Shown here: positions 33,001-44,300 of the stretch, piece by piece
Position numbering within the stretch: the stretch's first letter is position 1
How the letters are laid out: each line of letters opens with the position of its first letter
Assembly (NCBI RefSeq): GCF_963082655.1
Contig: NC_081554.1
Location: 192,230,206-192,294,205, forward strand
DNA from: Stomoxys calcitrans
Taxonomy: Eukaryota > Arthropoda > Insecta > Diptera > Muscidae
Length of the DNA: 64,000 nucleotides
Reading direction: 5' to 3'
Position numbers and translations under genes: made by a program
Notes under the pieces: generated by a model
The model's input: the letters and a program-made list of their open reading frames with translations, nothing else
What the model was told of the DNA's origin: nothing
Database searches by the model: none

Positions 33001-36000
33001 CCTGTTCCTTAGCACCCAATACAGTTTATCCAGTTTCTAAGGACTCGGTTCACCCGATACTGGTCTAAGGATTGGATCAGTATGTCGTTCCTCACATGGT
33101 TAAAAGCCCCTCGATGTCAAAGCATACCTACAATATGTAGGTCTTGGTATCGAAGCATCTTCTATTTAATGACAAACCTTCCCTTCACATAGGCACGCTG
33201 ATTGTATTTAAGCAGTTCGCTGGATATCCTTCTCTTTATCATGTTCCATGGTTTAACAGAAAGGACATAAGGCTTATAGGTCTGCAGGTCTTTGATGTCG
33301 CATAACTTGCCTTTCCGGGCTTGGGTATAAATACGCTTGCCTCCTGCCACGCTTTCGGAGTATGTGCAAGTACTAGGCACGATGTGAAAGGGTGGCCAGA
33401 TGGTACAACCGATAGTCGGCCTCCTTCTGTAGTAAAGCCGGAAATATTATGTGTGACTCAAATGGTTGGTTGAAGCTCCTCAAGGCTTCCTTTACCAGGA
33501 ATTCTATAATGACAAGCATTCGATCAACCTCATTATTCTAAGATTCCGGTGTTTTGCGTGAGTCCCATCGTATCCTTGGAAAAATGCGTTTTCATCAAAA
33601 GCCTAAATATGTACTCAGTTGTCTCTCATGTCTGCCCATATGTATATTAACGTTTCCGTTTGGACATGGCATGACATGACATTTTTTTCATCTTGGCTGT
33701 TTGCAGAAAAGCTCGTTTTGCCGCTCTGATCATCTCAATAAGCTGCCACGTCTGTTTAACTTGTATGTATCTTCTGTTTCTGACATTCCAGACGATCATG
33801 CCTTCACACCAAAAAATGTAAAGAAAGGAAATTGCTGATTGCATTTAAAACAATTGGCCAGCCGGTGATAATCTCTGGAGCGCGTGAATGGACTTGCTAA
33901 TTGAATGAAAGGCAGTGGTATACGATTCAGACACGCAAGAGGCTGTTAAGTACTGCGACCGGTTCTCTCCTTAGCTATCGACCATCTGCATCAGCAGATA
34001 ATGATCCTACCCTTTCGAAGAGAGCTATATATTGTCTAAGCAGTGTGAACTGCACTACTATCACAGCAGCCTTCCAAAATACCATCTCATGAATAGACAA
34101 TCACCGCTTAGAGGTTGGCAGATTTTTGTTGTTTTAGTAAAAATTTTTGCTGTTTTTACTAAAAAATTTCGCTGGATGAAACTCCATAGGTTCAGGCCTA
34201 CCTCTTTCATACAGCTTATAAGGCAGGATTTAAGAGAATATGGGAGAAGTTTGCCTCTGTTCCTTAAAGCAATGTTCGTGGGCAAACTTTTAGGTGCAAC
34301 AAATAATATATGATGGTACAATAACCATTATCTGAACTATAATTTTTACACCGAAAAAAAATTAATACCATATAGTGTCAATGGTATACCGTAAATTAAT
34401 ACCACAACAACACGGTATGGTATGTATAACGCTCTAGATCATTCGTACTACACGGAATTATTTTAGTATTTATTTACTATCAAAACCATTATTATCTATT
34501 CTGCATGCTTTTCTCATAAAATGTTTGGTGATACAAGTATGTGGCCAAGTTTTGGGGTTTTAAACATAATGCGATTTTACTTGCTTTTCAGCGAAAATGG
34601 TTAAATTTTTGGAAATTCGCTAGAATCTTGGAAGCGATTCCTTTGCTCACATCATATATGACCAGGCCATAGTCTCATATAGGACATCTAGACATGTAAA
34701 TAATCAAATTCCCATTAAAATTTAACTTTTAATTATGTTGGTTATACAAAATTCTGCCAGTCTCAAATTTAATGCCGATTTATTACTGGGTAAAGTTTAT
34801 CAATTTCTTATCTTCATTCGATCACTCTCTTGACATGACCATACGCTTTAGTAAATAAGTTAAAGAAAAGCATTCTTCATACATTTTCCCTTGATTAGAG
34901 TGGGCTCTATTTCATCAGACAAGCGATAGCCGTTATCGTTTTACCTATTTAAATACCATAATATTTTAACTTCCCAAAATGATACGGCAATTTCATGACA
35001 TGACAGTTCCTAATACAAGGTATATTAAAAGAAATATCGTCGTTTGCCTGCAAAAAAAAGAGGGGATCTTCTTAGCAAAAATGTACATATGCTACTTTGT
35101 AATAACTTTCCACTTCTTTGTTGAACTCTATGGTATATGTTTGTATATGCCATTACATTTTCTATTTCTGAATTGTAATAATTTTTTATACCCACCACCG
35201 AAGGATGGTGGTGGGTATAAAACCCTATAAAGTATATATATTCTTGATCAGCGTAAAAATCGAGGACGATCTAGCCATGTCCGTCCGTCTGTCCGTTGAA
35301 ATCACGCTACAGTCTTTAAAAATAGACATATTGAGCTGAAATTTTGCACAGATCCTTTTTTTTGTCCATAAGCAGGTTAAGTTCGAAGATTGGCTATAAC
35401 GGACAAAAACTTGATAAAGCCCCCATATAGACCGATCCTCAGATCTGTTCAGATTTGAATACAGCTGCCAAATAGACCGATCTCTCGATTTAAGGTTTTG
35501 GGCCTATAAAAGGCTCATGTATTGCCCGATTTTGTTAAAATTTCGAACAGTGCGTTGTGTAAGGCCCTTCGACATTCCTCTTCAGTTTAGCCCAAATCGG
35601 TTTAGATTTGGATATTGCTGCCATATATACCGATTTCTCGATTTAAGGCACATTTATAAAGGGTGATTTTTTTGAGGTTAGGATTTTCATGCATTAGTAT
35701 TTGACAGATCACGTGGGATTTCAGACATGGTGTCAAAGAGAAAGATGCTCAGTATGCTTTGACATTTCATCATGAATAGACTTACTAACGAGCAACGCTT
35801 GCAAATCATTGAATTTTATTACCAAAATCAGTGTTCGGTTCGAAATGTGTTCAAATTTTGACAAATTTTGTTCAGCGATGAGGCTCATTTCTGGTTGAAT
35901 GGCTACGTAAATAAGCAAAATTGCAGCATTTGGAGTGAAGAGCAACCAGAAGCCGTTCAAGAACTGCCCATGCATCCCGAAAAATGCACTGTTTGGTGTG

Positions 36001-39000
36001 GTTTGTACGCTGGTGGAATCATTGGACCGTATTTTTTCAAAGATGCTGTTGGACGCAACGTTACGGTGAATGAACACATTTCGAACCGAACACTGATTTT
36101 GGTAATAAAATTCAATGATTTGCAAGCGTTGCTCGTTAGTAAGTCTATTCATGATGAAATGTCAAAGCATACTGAGCATCTTTCTCTTTGACACCATGTC
36201 TGAAATCCCACGTGATCTGTTAAATACTAATGCATGAAAATCCTAACCTCAAAAAAATCACCCTTTAATAGGATTTCACTGAAATTTGACACAGTGACTT
36301 ATGTTAGGCTTTTCAACATACGTGTCGTATATGGTTCAAATCGGTTATTTTATTTTTTTTTTTGATGAAAGGTGGTATACATATATACCAGAGGTGGTGA
36401 GTATAAAAGTTCGGGCCGTCCGAACTTAACGCCTTTTTACTTGTTTTGTAATCATCTATTTTTCAAATTAATTTCAGAAAATTCGGCGTAATTTGTTATG
36501 CAATTCGTTATGTTATGTCGGCCAATATATTATGTAACGTTATTTCTATTTTAATTGAGAAAATTTTGTGCTGTGCAATAATGCTTATTGCGCTATTCCA
36601 TTATTAACAAAGTTTTGGCGGTAAGCTAGAGGATGCGTGGAATACTACCAAACATAAGACAAAACTTATTAAATTGTTTAAGTTGAGTAATAAGTAGAGA
36701 GAGAGCTCCGAGAGCAAGCAAAAAAAATATTTGTTCAAACATTGATAAATGTCAAAAGAAGACCATTACGGAATTAGTTTGTTGGAATTAGCAGAAGTCC
36801 TAGTTTCAAAGTCAACTGGTTACTCCAATGACAAACCCATATTAAATTCAACAGTTGCTTACACTGAAAGTAAACAAAAGGAGAACCAGTTTTGATTACT
36901 TTGGAACTTGTGAATAAACAGATTTAGAACTAGCGGCGTGGGCTACTGGGTGTGTTGTCTTTTGGATATTTGAAGAGCAGTGACGGAACTTTCACACATT
37001 TGCACAGTACTTCGAACCCAGCAGTCTTATTTGGTGTACTTAGAAATATGGACACTACTCATATAAGAAAAAAATCGTATATCTGTATAAGAAACTAGTT
37101 TCTTATATGCAATAATTCTGTATAGGAAAAAACGCATATAAAGAAAAATTGGAATTTTTTGGAATTTCTTATATCCGTTGTCTACTGAATGAACATATTA
37201 CCTTCTTTTTTATGCACATTGAACTGCCTTTTTCGATGGCTTCTGGGACCATGGTAAGAAGCATACTTTGTGGCAATACTACTCTTTAAAAAAATCATCG
37301 ATGGAAGGATTTATAAAACCCTTGTTTTTTTCTGGAGCAGCAGAATGCATAAAATGGGTTTTTATAGCTTTTAAAAATTTCCAGTTTGACTGCGTTTAAT
37401 CTTAAACAATTTTAAAAACAACAACAAATTTATGAATTTCTAATCAACCAAACTTTTTTGCATTAATTATGGGAAGTTGTTTTGTGCCATCTTCGCGGAG
37501 TGAAGTGCAACCCAGTGGGAAAATGGCAAATGTATTACATTTGAAATACATAGTATAATTCGTTATGGGATTGACATGTTTAAAAAAATCTCGAAGAATA
37601 AAGGGGGTAATTTCATTTGACAAAAATTGCACGTTGATTAACCAGTGTAATACCTGCTGTGTTTTATAAACCAGTCTACCAGGTTCGATGGATAAATAAA
37701 ACGCTCTTCCTGCTAAAAGCTTTGTACGTTAACGTTTGCAGCACTGACACCACATCCGAAATAATCAAATATCAATAAAACCAACAAAATAAGTTATTTT
37801 AATTTTATTTAAATATTTCTCTGAGTTCATAAATGTGATTTTATTAAAATCCTAAGCAATTTTGCCACACCAAAATGTTTAATAAATAAATGTTGAATAA
37901 ATATGTTGCGTTCTTCCTCTTTTAGTTTTATTATTCCAATTGAATGATGACACCATATCTTTTGATAAATGGGAATAGTACGCGGCTATAATATTAGCCA
38001 CAAACTAATCTGGTTAATGTGTAAATAAAACTCCCCTTCTATTTCAAATGAATTTGGAATGTAGTGTTTTTGTGAATCTTTTTCTTCTCATTTCAAAAAA
38101 AACATATGTGATTTAGTTTGCTTGCCTTGTGTAGAATAAAAAACGTTTCTTAGGAAAACAATCATTTAATATTGCATTTTCATATAAAACGATTTTATAC
38201 ATGGTCTAAATTAGTCCATTTTTGGCTTCTTTTTATGGGCTTATAAAAGACGATTCTATGATCGGATTTTGCTAAGCCCTCATATCTATATCAAATATAT
38301 TCTAAATCGAACCATAATTGGGTATAATTGCCTTATAGATAGATCTCCCGAACAATTTCTTGATTCCTAAGAAAGCTAATTTTTCCAAATTCATATGGAG
38401 TTTGAAATCCCTCATATACTTTATGATAAGCAATATTTTTGCTCTTTTTGCATTTCTCATTTTTGTATTTCGGAGGGTAAATAATTAAATTTTTTATGAA
38501 ATTATAAAAATAATGAGGTATTAAAATTAAAAAAAAACTCATTCCAAATATATTGTTGAAAAATGTATTATGCTTATAATAATAAAAATGTATTATGCTT
38601 ATAATAATAATGATAATCAATGGTATATGAGAAGCTAATCAATAACCTCTATAGCTTATTGATTCCAGAATACGTTATTCTTAACACGGAAGATGTCCTA
38701 GGAATAAAATAAATTATTTTTATATGCTCCACAGAAACATTATATAATTCGTTTAATAGAATACATTATTTAACTATGTATGTATTTGGAATGAATTTTA
38801 TAACTTATGTGTTTTTTTTGCGTTATGTTATAAAATATCAATCCTATTACGAATTATATCATGTATTCCTAATGTAATACATTCGCTATTTTCCCACTGG
38901 GTAGGTATATGTTAATTTGCTCTCATGGTGTCAGAAACATATGTTATGTTGCGGCTTGACAACTCTGCACACCAAATCGGCACACACACACACACAAACC

Positions 39001-39279
39001 ACCCACCGGTACCGAAGAATTGTAAACAAAACACAAATCAATGACGTCACACATAAGTACATACGTAGCTCCATCATACAAACATGTCTCCATACAACTT
39101 ACCCCAATTACAGTTAGAAACATATGAATCGCCGTATCTTTAAAATCTAGACTTCTAGCCAAGATTGTGACAAAAACAGCAATTAGTATAATTAAAACAT
39201 GGTTGATTGTATTTAAAATACTTTGGATTTGAGGCCAAATGGCTGGATTTTGTTTTGTTTTAGCACCGCTTGATTTCAT
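30014..39279 (-). CDS. Cytochrome b561 domain protein, CYB561D2 type, 231 aa
   Basis: Transmembrane ferric/ascorbate reductase of the cytochrome b561 family; by family knowledge it passes electrons across an endomembrane between two b haems. Exons: 39279-39103, 30600-30405, 30336-30014 (177, 196 and 323 nt; phases 0 and 1), with GTAAGT, GTAAGA and canonical AGs. The 231 residues match the usual length of about 222. Six hydrophobic segments are visible, about 25-41, 48-70, 92-107, 121-141, 162-183 and 194-218. Four histidines fit the two haem pairs: H51, H90, H121 and H162. The C-terminus is basic (KYRKAAKQKK). ATG is at 39279, after an in-frame TTG that I did not use. Intron 1 is 8.5 kb and packed with nested mobile DNA; intron 2 is 68 bases. 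The gene lies head to head with Cep104. Confidence 0.93.
31704..32207. mobile_element. CTATCGAT-rich non-autonomous element with a nested fragment
   Basis: Opens GTTGGCAAACTATCGATAA and closes TTAATTATCGATAGTGCC. The interior matches the insert at 55355-55696 (TTTCA.ACGAAAATG, AAAATTGCGCCCT, CGATATTCAGA). A LINE-tail fragment (about 31768-31980) is nested within it. Confidence 0.55.
32768..33020 (+). mobile_element. tRNA-derived SINE, best preserved copy
   Basis: Head CCACCGTAGCACAGAGGTTA, perfect B box GGTTCGAATCC at about 32818-32828, body TTTTCAGCGGTGGCTTTCCC, tail GAAGTTTGCCCCTGTTCCTT. Confidence 0.8.
33600..35185. other. AT-rich intronic sequence, mostly unrecognised
   Basis: Apart from a SINE tail fragment near 34235-34300 (GAAGTTTGCCTCTGTTCCTT) I see no gene or known repeat. 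Lies in intron 1 of the cytochrome b561 gene. Confidence 0.45.
35190..35655 (-). repeat. Family II repeat, 5' piece
   Basis: CACCACCGAAGGATGGTGGT boundary, TGTCCGTCCGTCTGTCCGTT, and units with GCCATATATACCG. Interrupted at 35656 by a mariner; the rest of the repeat resumes at about 36268. Confidence 0.75.
35659..36266. mobile_element. Internally deleted mariner-family element with long terminal inverted repeats
   Basis: Ends GGGTGATTTTTTTGAGGTTA and TAACCTCAAAAAAATCACCC; the arms stay complementary for nearly 200 bases (35659-35856 with about 36070-36266). The left arm carries a transposase start (MNRLTNEQRLQIIEFYY). The centre carries a plus-strand fragment with FSDEAHFWLNGYVN, PMHPEKCTVWCGLYAGG and GPYFFKDA. 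The second half of the transposase is lost and replaced by an inverted copy of the first part. Inserted into a family II repeat at a TA. Confidence 0.85.
36268..36450 (-). repeat. Family II repeat, 3' piece
   Basis: GATTTCACTGAAATTTGACA to GGCCGTCCGAACTTAACGCC. Continues the copy interrupted by the mariner. Confidence 0.7.
36455..38910. other. AT-rich intronic sequence
   Basis: No gene or recognised transposon. Short features only: a block AATAAAACGCTCTTCCTGCT near 37697 that recurs near 51505, and a tandem pair with ATGTATTATGCTTATAATAA near 38560-38612. Part of the 8.5 kb intron 1 of the cytochrome b561 gene. Confidence 0.45.
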
Positions 39280-40179
39280 GTTTGTCAATACTGCGATACC
39301 GCGTGTACCTACGAACTAAACTGTTTTAAAACCTGTCAAAAACTGAATTTTTTATGTGCTCTAAGCAACAAGCGAACTTCGTGATACGAAATCTAGCCCT
39401 CATAGTGTATTCGATGGATGACGAATGAGTTTGTTTACATTTCGTGACTGGCAGGGTTTACACGAGTACACGAGGCGTCTGTCGCTTGAAAATGCTGCAA
39501 GCGATACTATTGGAATTTTTTAAAGAGCATGAATTAGTTCAATTTTAGCATAAAATATAAAATAAATATAGAAAAAAAACCAAATGAACACAATTCCAAA
39601 AATTTTTTATAAAAATAGAATTTTGATTGTTACACGTATTAAATATTGCCCAAATTTTCTATAGAAATAAAAAAAATGTATAGACATATATTTATACCAA
39701 ATCTTCTACAGAAATCTTTGTTTTTGGAATAAAATTTTTTAACAAAATATTATATAGAAATAAAATTTAAACAGTATGTTGAAAAATTAATTTTCTGTAC
39801 AGTAAAATTTTCCAAAATTATCAATAGACAAGCATTATAAAATTTTTTCTGTAAAATTTTTAAGGTTTTTCCAAAAGAAATTTCTACAGATTAATATATA
39901 AATAATTGTTAAGCATTTTCAAAATTTAATTTCAAACAAAATGCTTACAAAATATCCATTCAAAATAATTAGGACCAATTTTCTATGGAAATCAAATCTT
40001 TACACACTTTTCGGCAGAAATAAAATGTTAATGAAATTTGCTACCTACCCTACCTTCTGCGTTTTTTATCTGTTTACAATATTATCGACTTTGTAAAGTA
40101 TGCAGTGCCGATAACAAAATTCTAACTTGACATGTGTTTATTCAGTAGTGCCGTTCATCTTTAAATTCAATTTGTGTTT

Positions 40180-40660
40180 GTTTGTTTGTTCCGTATAGAC
40201 TCATAAACGGCTGAACCAATTATCTTGAAATTTTCACAGATTGTGTAGTTTGGTCTCCCCCTTACCACAAAAGTACTGCCCAAAAAAAAGTGGACCGATC
40301 GGGACAATATGGGATTCAAATGAAAGGTATTCAAGAGTAGAGTTCGAATTTCGTTATAAAAGTTGTGCCCAAGTATCTGGGGGCCACCCAGCCCAAAACT
40401 CCTTAAAATAGGTTTATTTGGCGATCATGACAATATGGGACTCAGATGAAAGAAGATTATATTACGAATATGGTCAGGAGTAGGAATAGGCTTTATAATT
40501 TTTTAATAACGGAAGGGGGCGGACCGTTACCCTAAAAACACCACCCAAAATCAAAAGTGTACCGATGAGGATAATATGGGTATCAAAGAAAAGTATGCGG
40601 GAGTAGATAACAAATCTGGTCGTACAAGGTATTTGTGCAATTCATATGCTTAAAAGGTGG
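40180..40660 (+). repeat. Dispersed repeat, family V
   Basis: GTTTGTTCCGTATAGACTCA, AACGGCTGAACCAATTATCT and GACAATATGGGATTCAAATG. Other copies are at 54518-55170 and, in the other orientation, about 56250-56720 and 63050-63700. Confidence 0.7.
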
Positions 40661-40974
40661 AATTTAAGAACACAAATGTTTTGTTGTTTGTTTTACATTA
40701 TTTGCTTAAAAAATTGAGGGTAAAAGTATGATTTTTATCAATTTGTTTAGATTTGTTTCTGACTCCTGCAAGGTCTGCCAATCAATCTCTCAAATCTTTC
40801 TTTTTGTTCGCTATACTCAGTCTTCGAATGCAACTCTACCTTCTCTTGATTTGTGTACCTTGGCGTCTGTTTACAATATTATCGATAATTAAAAGTATTT
40901 GCTGCCGATAACTAAGTTCCTCTTTAACAATAGTTTATAACGCCGGTCATATACAAAAAACTTCAAATATAAAA

Positions 40975-41235
40975 GTACGTTTACATTGGCCACTAAATCC
41001 AGTTTTATGGCCTTTCCCAGATTTAAGTACTAAAACCTGTATTAGTTGCCAGGTTTAACAAGACAAAACTAAATCCGATTTTTGCTGAATTTTTTTAATC
41101 CCAAATAAAACCGATTTCATGGCTGAATAATCGATAAAAGTACCAAAATATGCAACTGTTTTCAAGAATTGTAAATGAATGGGTGTGATTTGCGCATTCA
41201 TGTTTACGCATGTACGCTAGTGTTTGTTACCAAAA
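40975..41235. repeat. Family IV repeat just upstream of Cep104 exon 2
   Basis: TACGTTTACATTGGCCACTA, TTCATGGCTGAATAATCGAT, CAACTGTTTTCAAGAATTGT and the tail with GCATTCATGTTTACGCATGT. The last part is the inverted counterpart of about 51650-51760. It ends about 90 bases before the exon. Confidence 0.6.
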
Positions 41236-41321
41236 ACGCAGTGTTAACGGACTCTTCCCTATTAACATTCAGTTCATAATTATTTCTTATACTGATTCAC
41301 CTTTTTATTATGTATTTTTAG

Positions 41322-44300
41322 ATGAGGACCCTAACTATCCTGCCAGTGAACTAAATACACACGGACCAACGGTACATGGTTGGAGAAGTGCACCGAACAG
41401 TTCCATAACCCCCCATGATATTGTACTCAGATTTCATAAACCAGCCAAGATATATCGCATACAGTTATTAGCCCACCAATATTTGATACGTAAGTCATGG
41501 CTAATGTTAAAGAATTTAGCAACATTTTCCTAATTCATTTCTTTCCCCGTTTAGCCGAAAAGGTTGAACTTTGGCTACACTATTCACCAAAAAGTATACC
41601 CAGTACACCGTCATCACAATGCTTTGATTTCCTTGGCTTTGTGGCCTTAGCCGATAATGCAGCTACCAATTACAAATCGCGCGAATTGCAAAGCGTGTCT
41701 GTAAATCCTCGCAAGGGTACTCATCTAAAACTAAGACTCAGCGGAGCATATGCCAATGAATTTAATACAGAGAATCAAATTGCCTTAATTGCCGTCAATG
41801 TGTTGGGTGAAGATTTGGAAACGGCACCAGGAAATACAACAAAGGAAAGTGAAGAGAATGCCAATGGCAGTGGTGTTGGTGTTGGTGGAGCAATGGCGGA
41901 CACTAGCGATGGTGGGGAACAACCCTTGGCCTCTATGTGCGATGACTTGCTGTTCTCCATGTATGTGGAAGAATCCATAGCGGAAATTATACGCGAAATG
42001 GAAGATCGCAAATCCAAGGCAGTGGCTTGCGAACGCTTTGAGTATGCCCGCAAATTGAAGCTGTGTATGAGTGCCTTGCGAACTGCAGGAGAACGCCTGG
42101 GTCGTTATGCCCTGGCCAAACGACAAGCTGTGCAGCAGGAAGACTTTACCACGGCCAAGTTGAGAAAGGAGCAAATTGAGATGTACAAATCTTCGGTATT
42201 TAAACATTTGCTGGTCGATGAGTTGCTGGAGAAGAATGGTGAATCGCTGGCGGCCAATGATGTGGCCTGTGAAGTGTATGCCTCAAAGCCGGTGCTGCCA
42301 GTTGCTCCCAGTTTGCAGGATGTGGCTCAGGCCTTGGCCGAGGCCCATATGAACGCAGCCATGAGTCCAAAAAGTTGCCAGGAAGATAAATCCTCTACAG
42401 ATGGTAATAGCTCCACTGGAGGTGGCGTCGGCGGCGGTGGAGGCTTGGCAGGAGGTGGGAAACTAAAGCTTAGTCATAACCATAGTAACAGCTTAACTGA
42501 TCATGTTTCACCATTATCCGCAGCCAATTTGCGCAAGTCCCACGACGAAATTCCCATGTCGCCAAAGCTCAATATGAGACGTAGTCCCAGCCGCCACAGC
42601 TCACCCATGTCCAGTCATCAGGGTTCTTTGAGGCGACGCAACAAAAGTGCCCCTCGCAATTCCTACGAAGAGTATGAGGATCGAGCCATACCCACTCTAA
42701 GGCAGTAAGTATGGATTGCAACTACTGGCAGCTAGTGATCGATGTATATTTTCACCCCCTTCAAGACTCTAGATGTTGCCCTAGATCTAGATCCTTTAGA
42801 GCGAAAACATTGAAACTAATTTTGAATGTCTTACTTAGTCTGAAGAGAGAAAGAGATGATAAAAGAAATCTAAATAGTATAGAAAACAATTATTGATTTT
42901 GTATTTTCTTTATGCATGCATTCTTTGAACTACAACTCTACTTATAAAACATACATATGTACATACCTAGCCAAGTAGATGATACGATACCACCATCGAC
43001 TACATCCTCGTCATGGTCATCGACATCGTCATACTCCTCAGGTCAATTATAATTTGTAGCTCCAATTAGTTCTAACACTCGTTTCTCTTTTTCTCTGTCT
43101 ATCTTTTGCTTTGGAATTTCTTCATGTCATTTTCAACAAACAAACACTACAACAATCATCTATAACTGGAATCATCATATATGGCCACTCATTGAATTGA
43201 ATCCCCCTTTATCCGTTATCAAAATTCCCTTTTCCCTCCAACTCTTCCCCGTTTTTGTAATTTTTTTTCTTTATAACTTTTTCGTTGTTTTGATGTAATC
43301 GATGTTACACTTAAACCTTAAACCAAACAAACCATCCCATTGAACTGAGCCAGTTCGAATACTAATGAATTTTTAAGAGAGTGTCAAGGTACGGCTTTAT
43401 TGGAAGCGGATCCAAATCGTGGCCGTTCGCGTCTGAATGATCGTGAACGTCGCCAGGCTGCATTACCCATTTTGGTGTTTGGCAATGATATGGTGAGTAT
43501 GACTTTGCGGTTATCATTTTGTTTTCCACCAATAATGAATAATAATGATTTAAAGGGAATCTCGTAGTCTCGCTAGTCTTGAGAAATACAATCATTTGTG
43601 TAATCATTAAATGTTAGACATATTTAATCATCCCCCACACAGGTATCAGAATTCATTTTTAGGGATTCATGTAGTTCCTACTTGTAGTTTAAATACTTTC
43701 ATAAGATGTGTTTATAGTTTTAATAGGCATTTGCAAAAAAAAAACTCAATTGAAAAACCAATAACATTTGATTGTTTACACTGTACTGCAATTCATTTCG
43801 TGAAGTGATCGACTGACAACGTTATCGCTTTACTCTATTACCAATGGGTGTCGTTAACAAAGTAGTCAACCGATAATGCTAACATGGAAGTGATCGACTG
43901 ACAGTATTATCTCTTTACTCTGTTATCAATGGGTGTCGTTAACGAAGCATTCGACTGATAATGCTGTCACTTAACTATATTACCGTGAATTGTCGTTAAG
44001 AAGGTCTTTGTAGATCCATGGAAGTAAAATCGATTTGGCATCAATTCAGCGAATTATTTATAGACTTCTTTCTTTATTGATTCATAGTCAGGTTTTTCAA
44101 AATAGAAGAAGTATCGATTTTTGCAAATGCGCCGCTTATATTTATAGCTTTTCGGTACTAAGACCAGATTTCTAGGCTACCAGGCTAGGTTAAAGTGCGT
44201 TGTTTGCTAAAAGTGAGTTCTGTCACAGATCGCAAGGACGGAACTCAGCGCTATTGATGAACTTTGTTGTGGAGGTAGGAGAGGCAGCTTGGTAAAGAAA

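Larger units (their letters stand above)
31340..33600 (-). mobile_element. LINE remnant (RT and RNase H), LOA/R1-like, with nested inserts
   Basis: Minus strand, in order: FIPKPGK-type RT block degraded as IYTQARKG near 33330, then DIEGAFNHV and RNDILIQSLDQYRV near 33150-33030, RNase H (CTDGSKLDDR near 32400), and a C-terminal zinc-knuckle-like CGDDEMTLEHFL near 31480. All frames are broken. A SINE (32768-33020) splits RT from RNase H, and a CTATCGAT-rich element (31704-32207) splits RNase H from the C-terminus. It sits in intron 1 of the cytochrome b561 gene, same strand. Confidence 0.75.
39300..41321. other. Region between the divergent cytochrome b561 and Cep104 genes
   Basis: Holds AT-rich sequence, a family V repeat (40180-40660), a family IV repeat (40975-41235) and a DRE-like TATCGATA at 40880-40887, the DREF motif found in many Drosophila housekeeping promoters. 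A block around TGTTTACAATATTATCGA with GCCGATAAC occurs twice, near 40067-40118 and 40870-40913. The first coding exon of Cep104 should be in or near here but was not found. Confidence 0.4.

Noticed and set aside
34979..35230. Open frame of 83 codons before a family II repeat
   Set aside because: Its 3' end runs into the repeat boundary, and there is no conserved motif or splice context.
41210..41321. Read-through from ATG at 41210 as the start of Cep104
   Set aside because: This stretch overlaps a family IV repeat and does not resemble the family N-terminus. A good acceptor at 41320-41321 marks the exon start.
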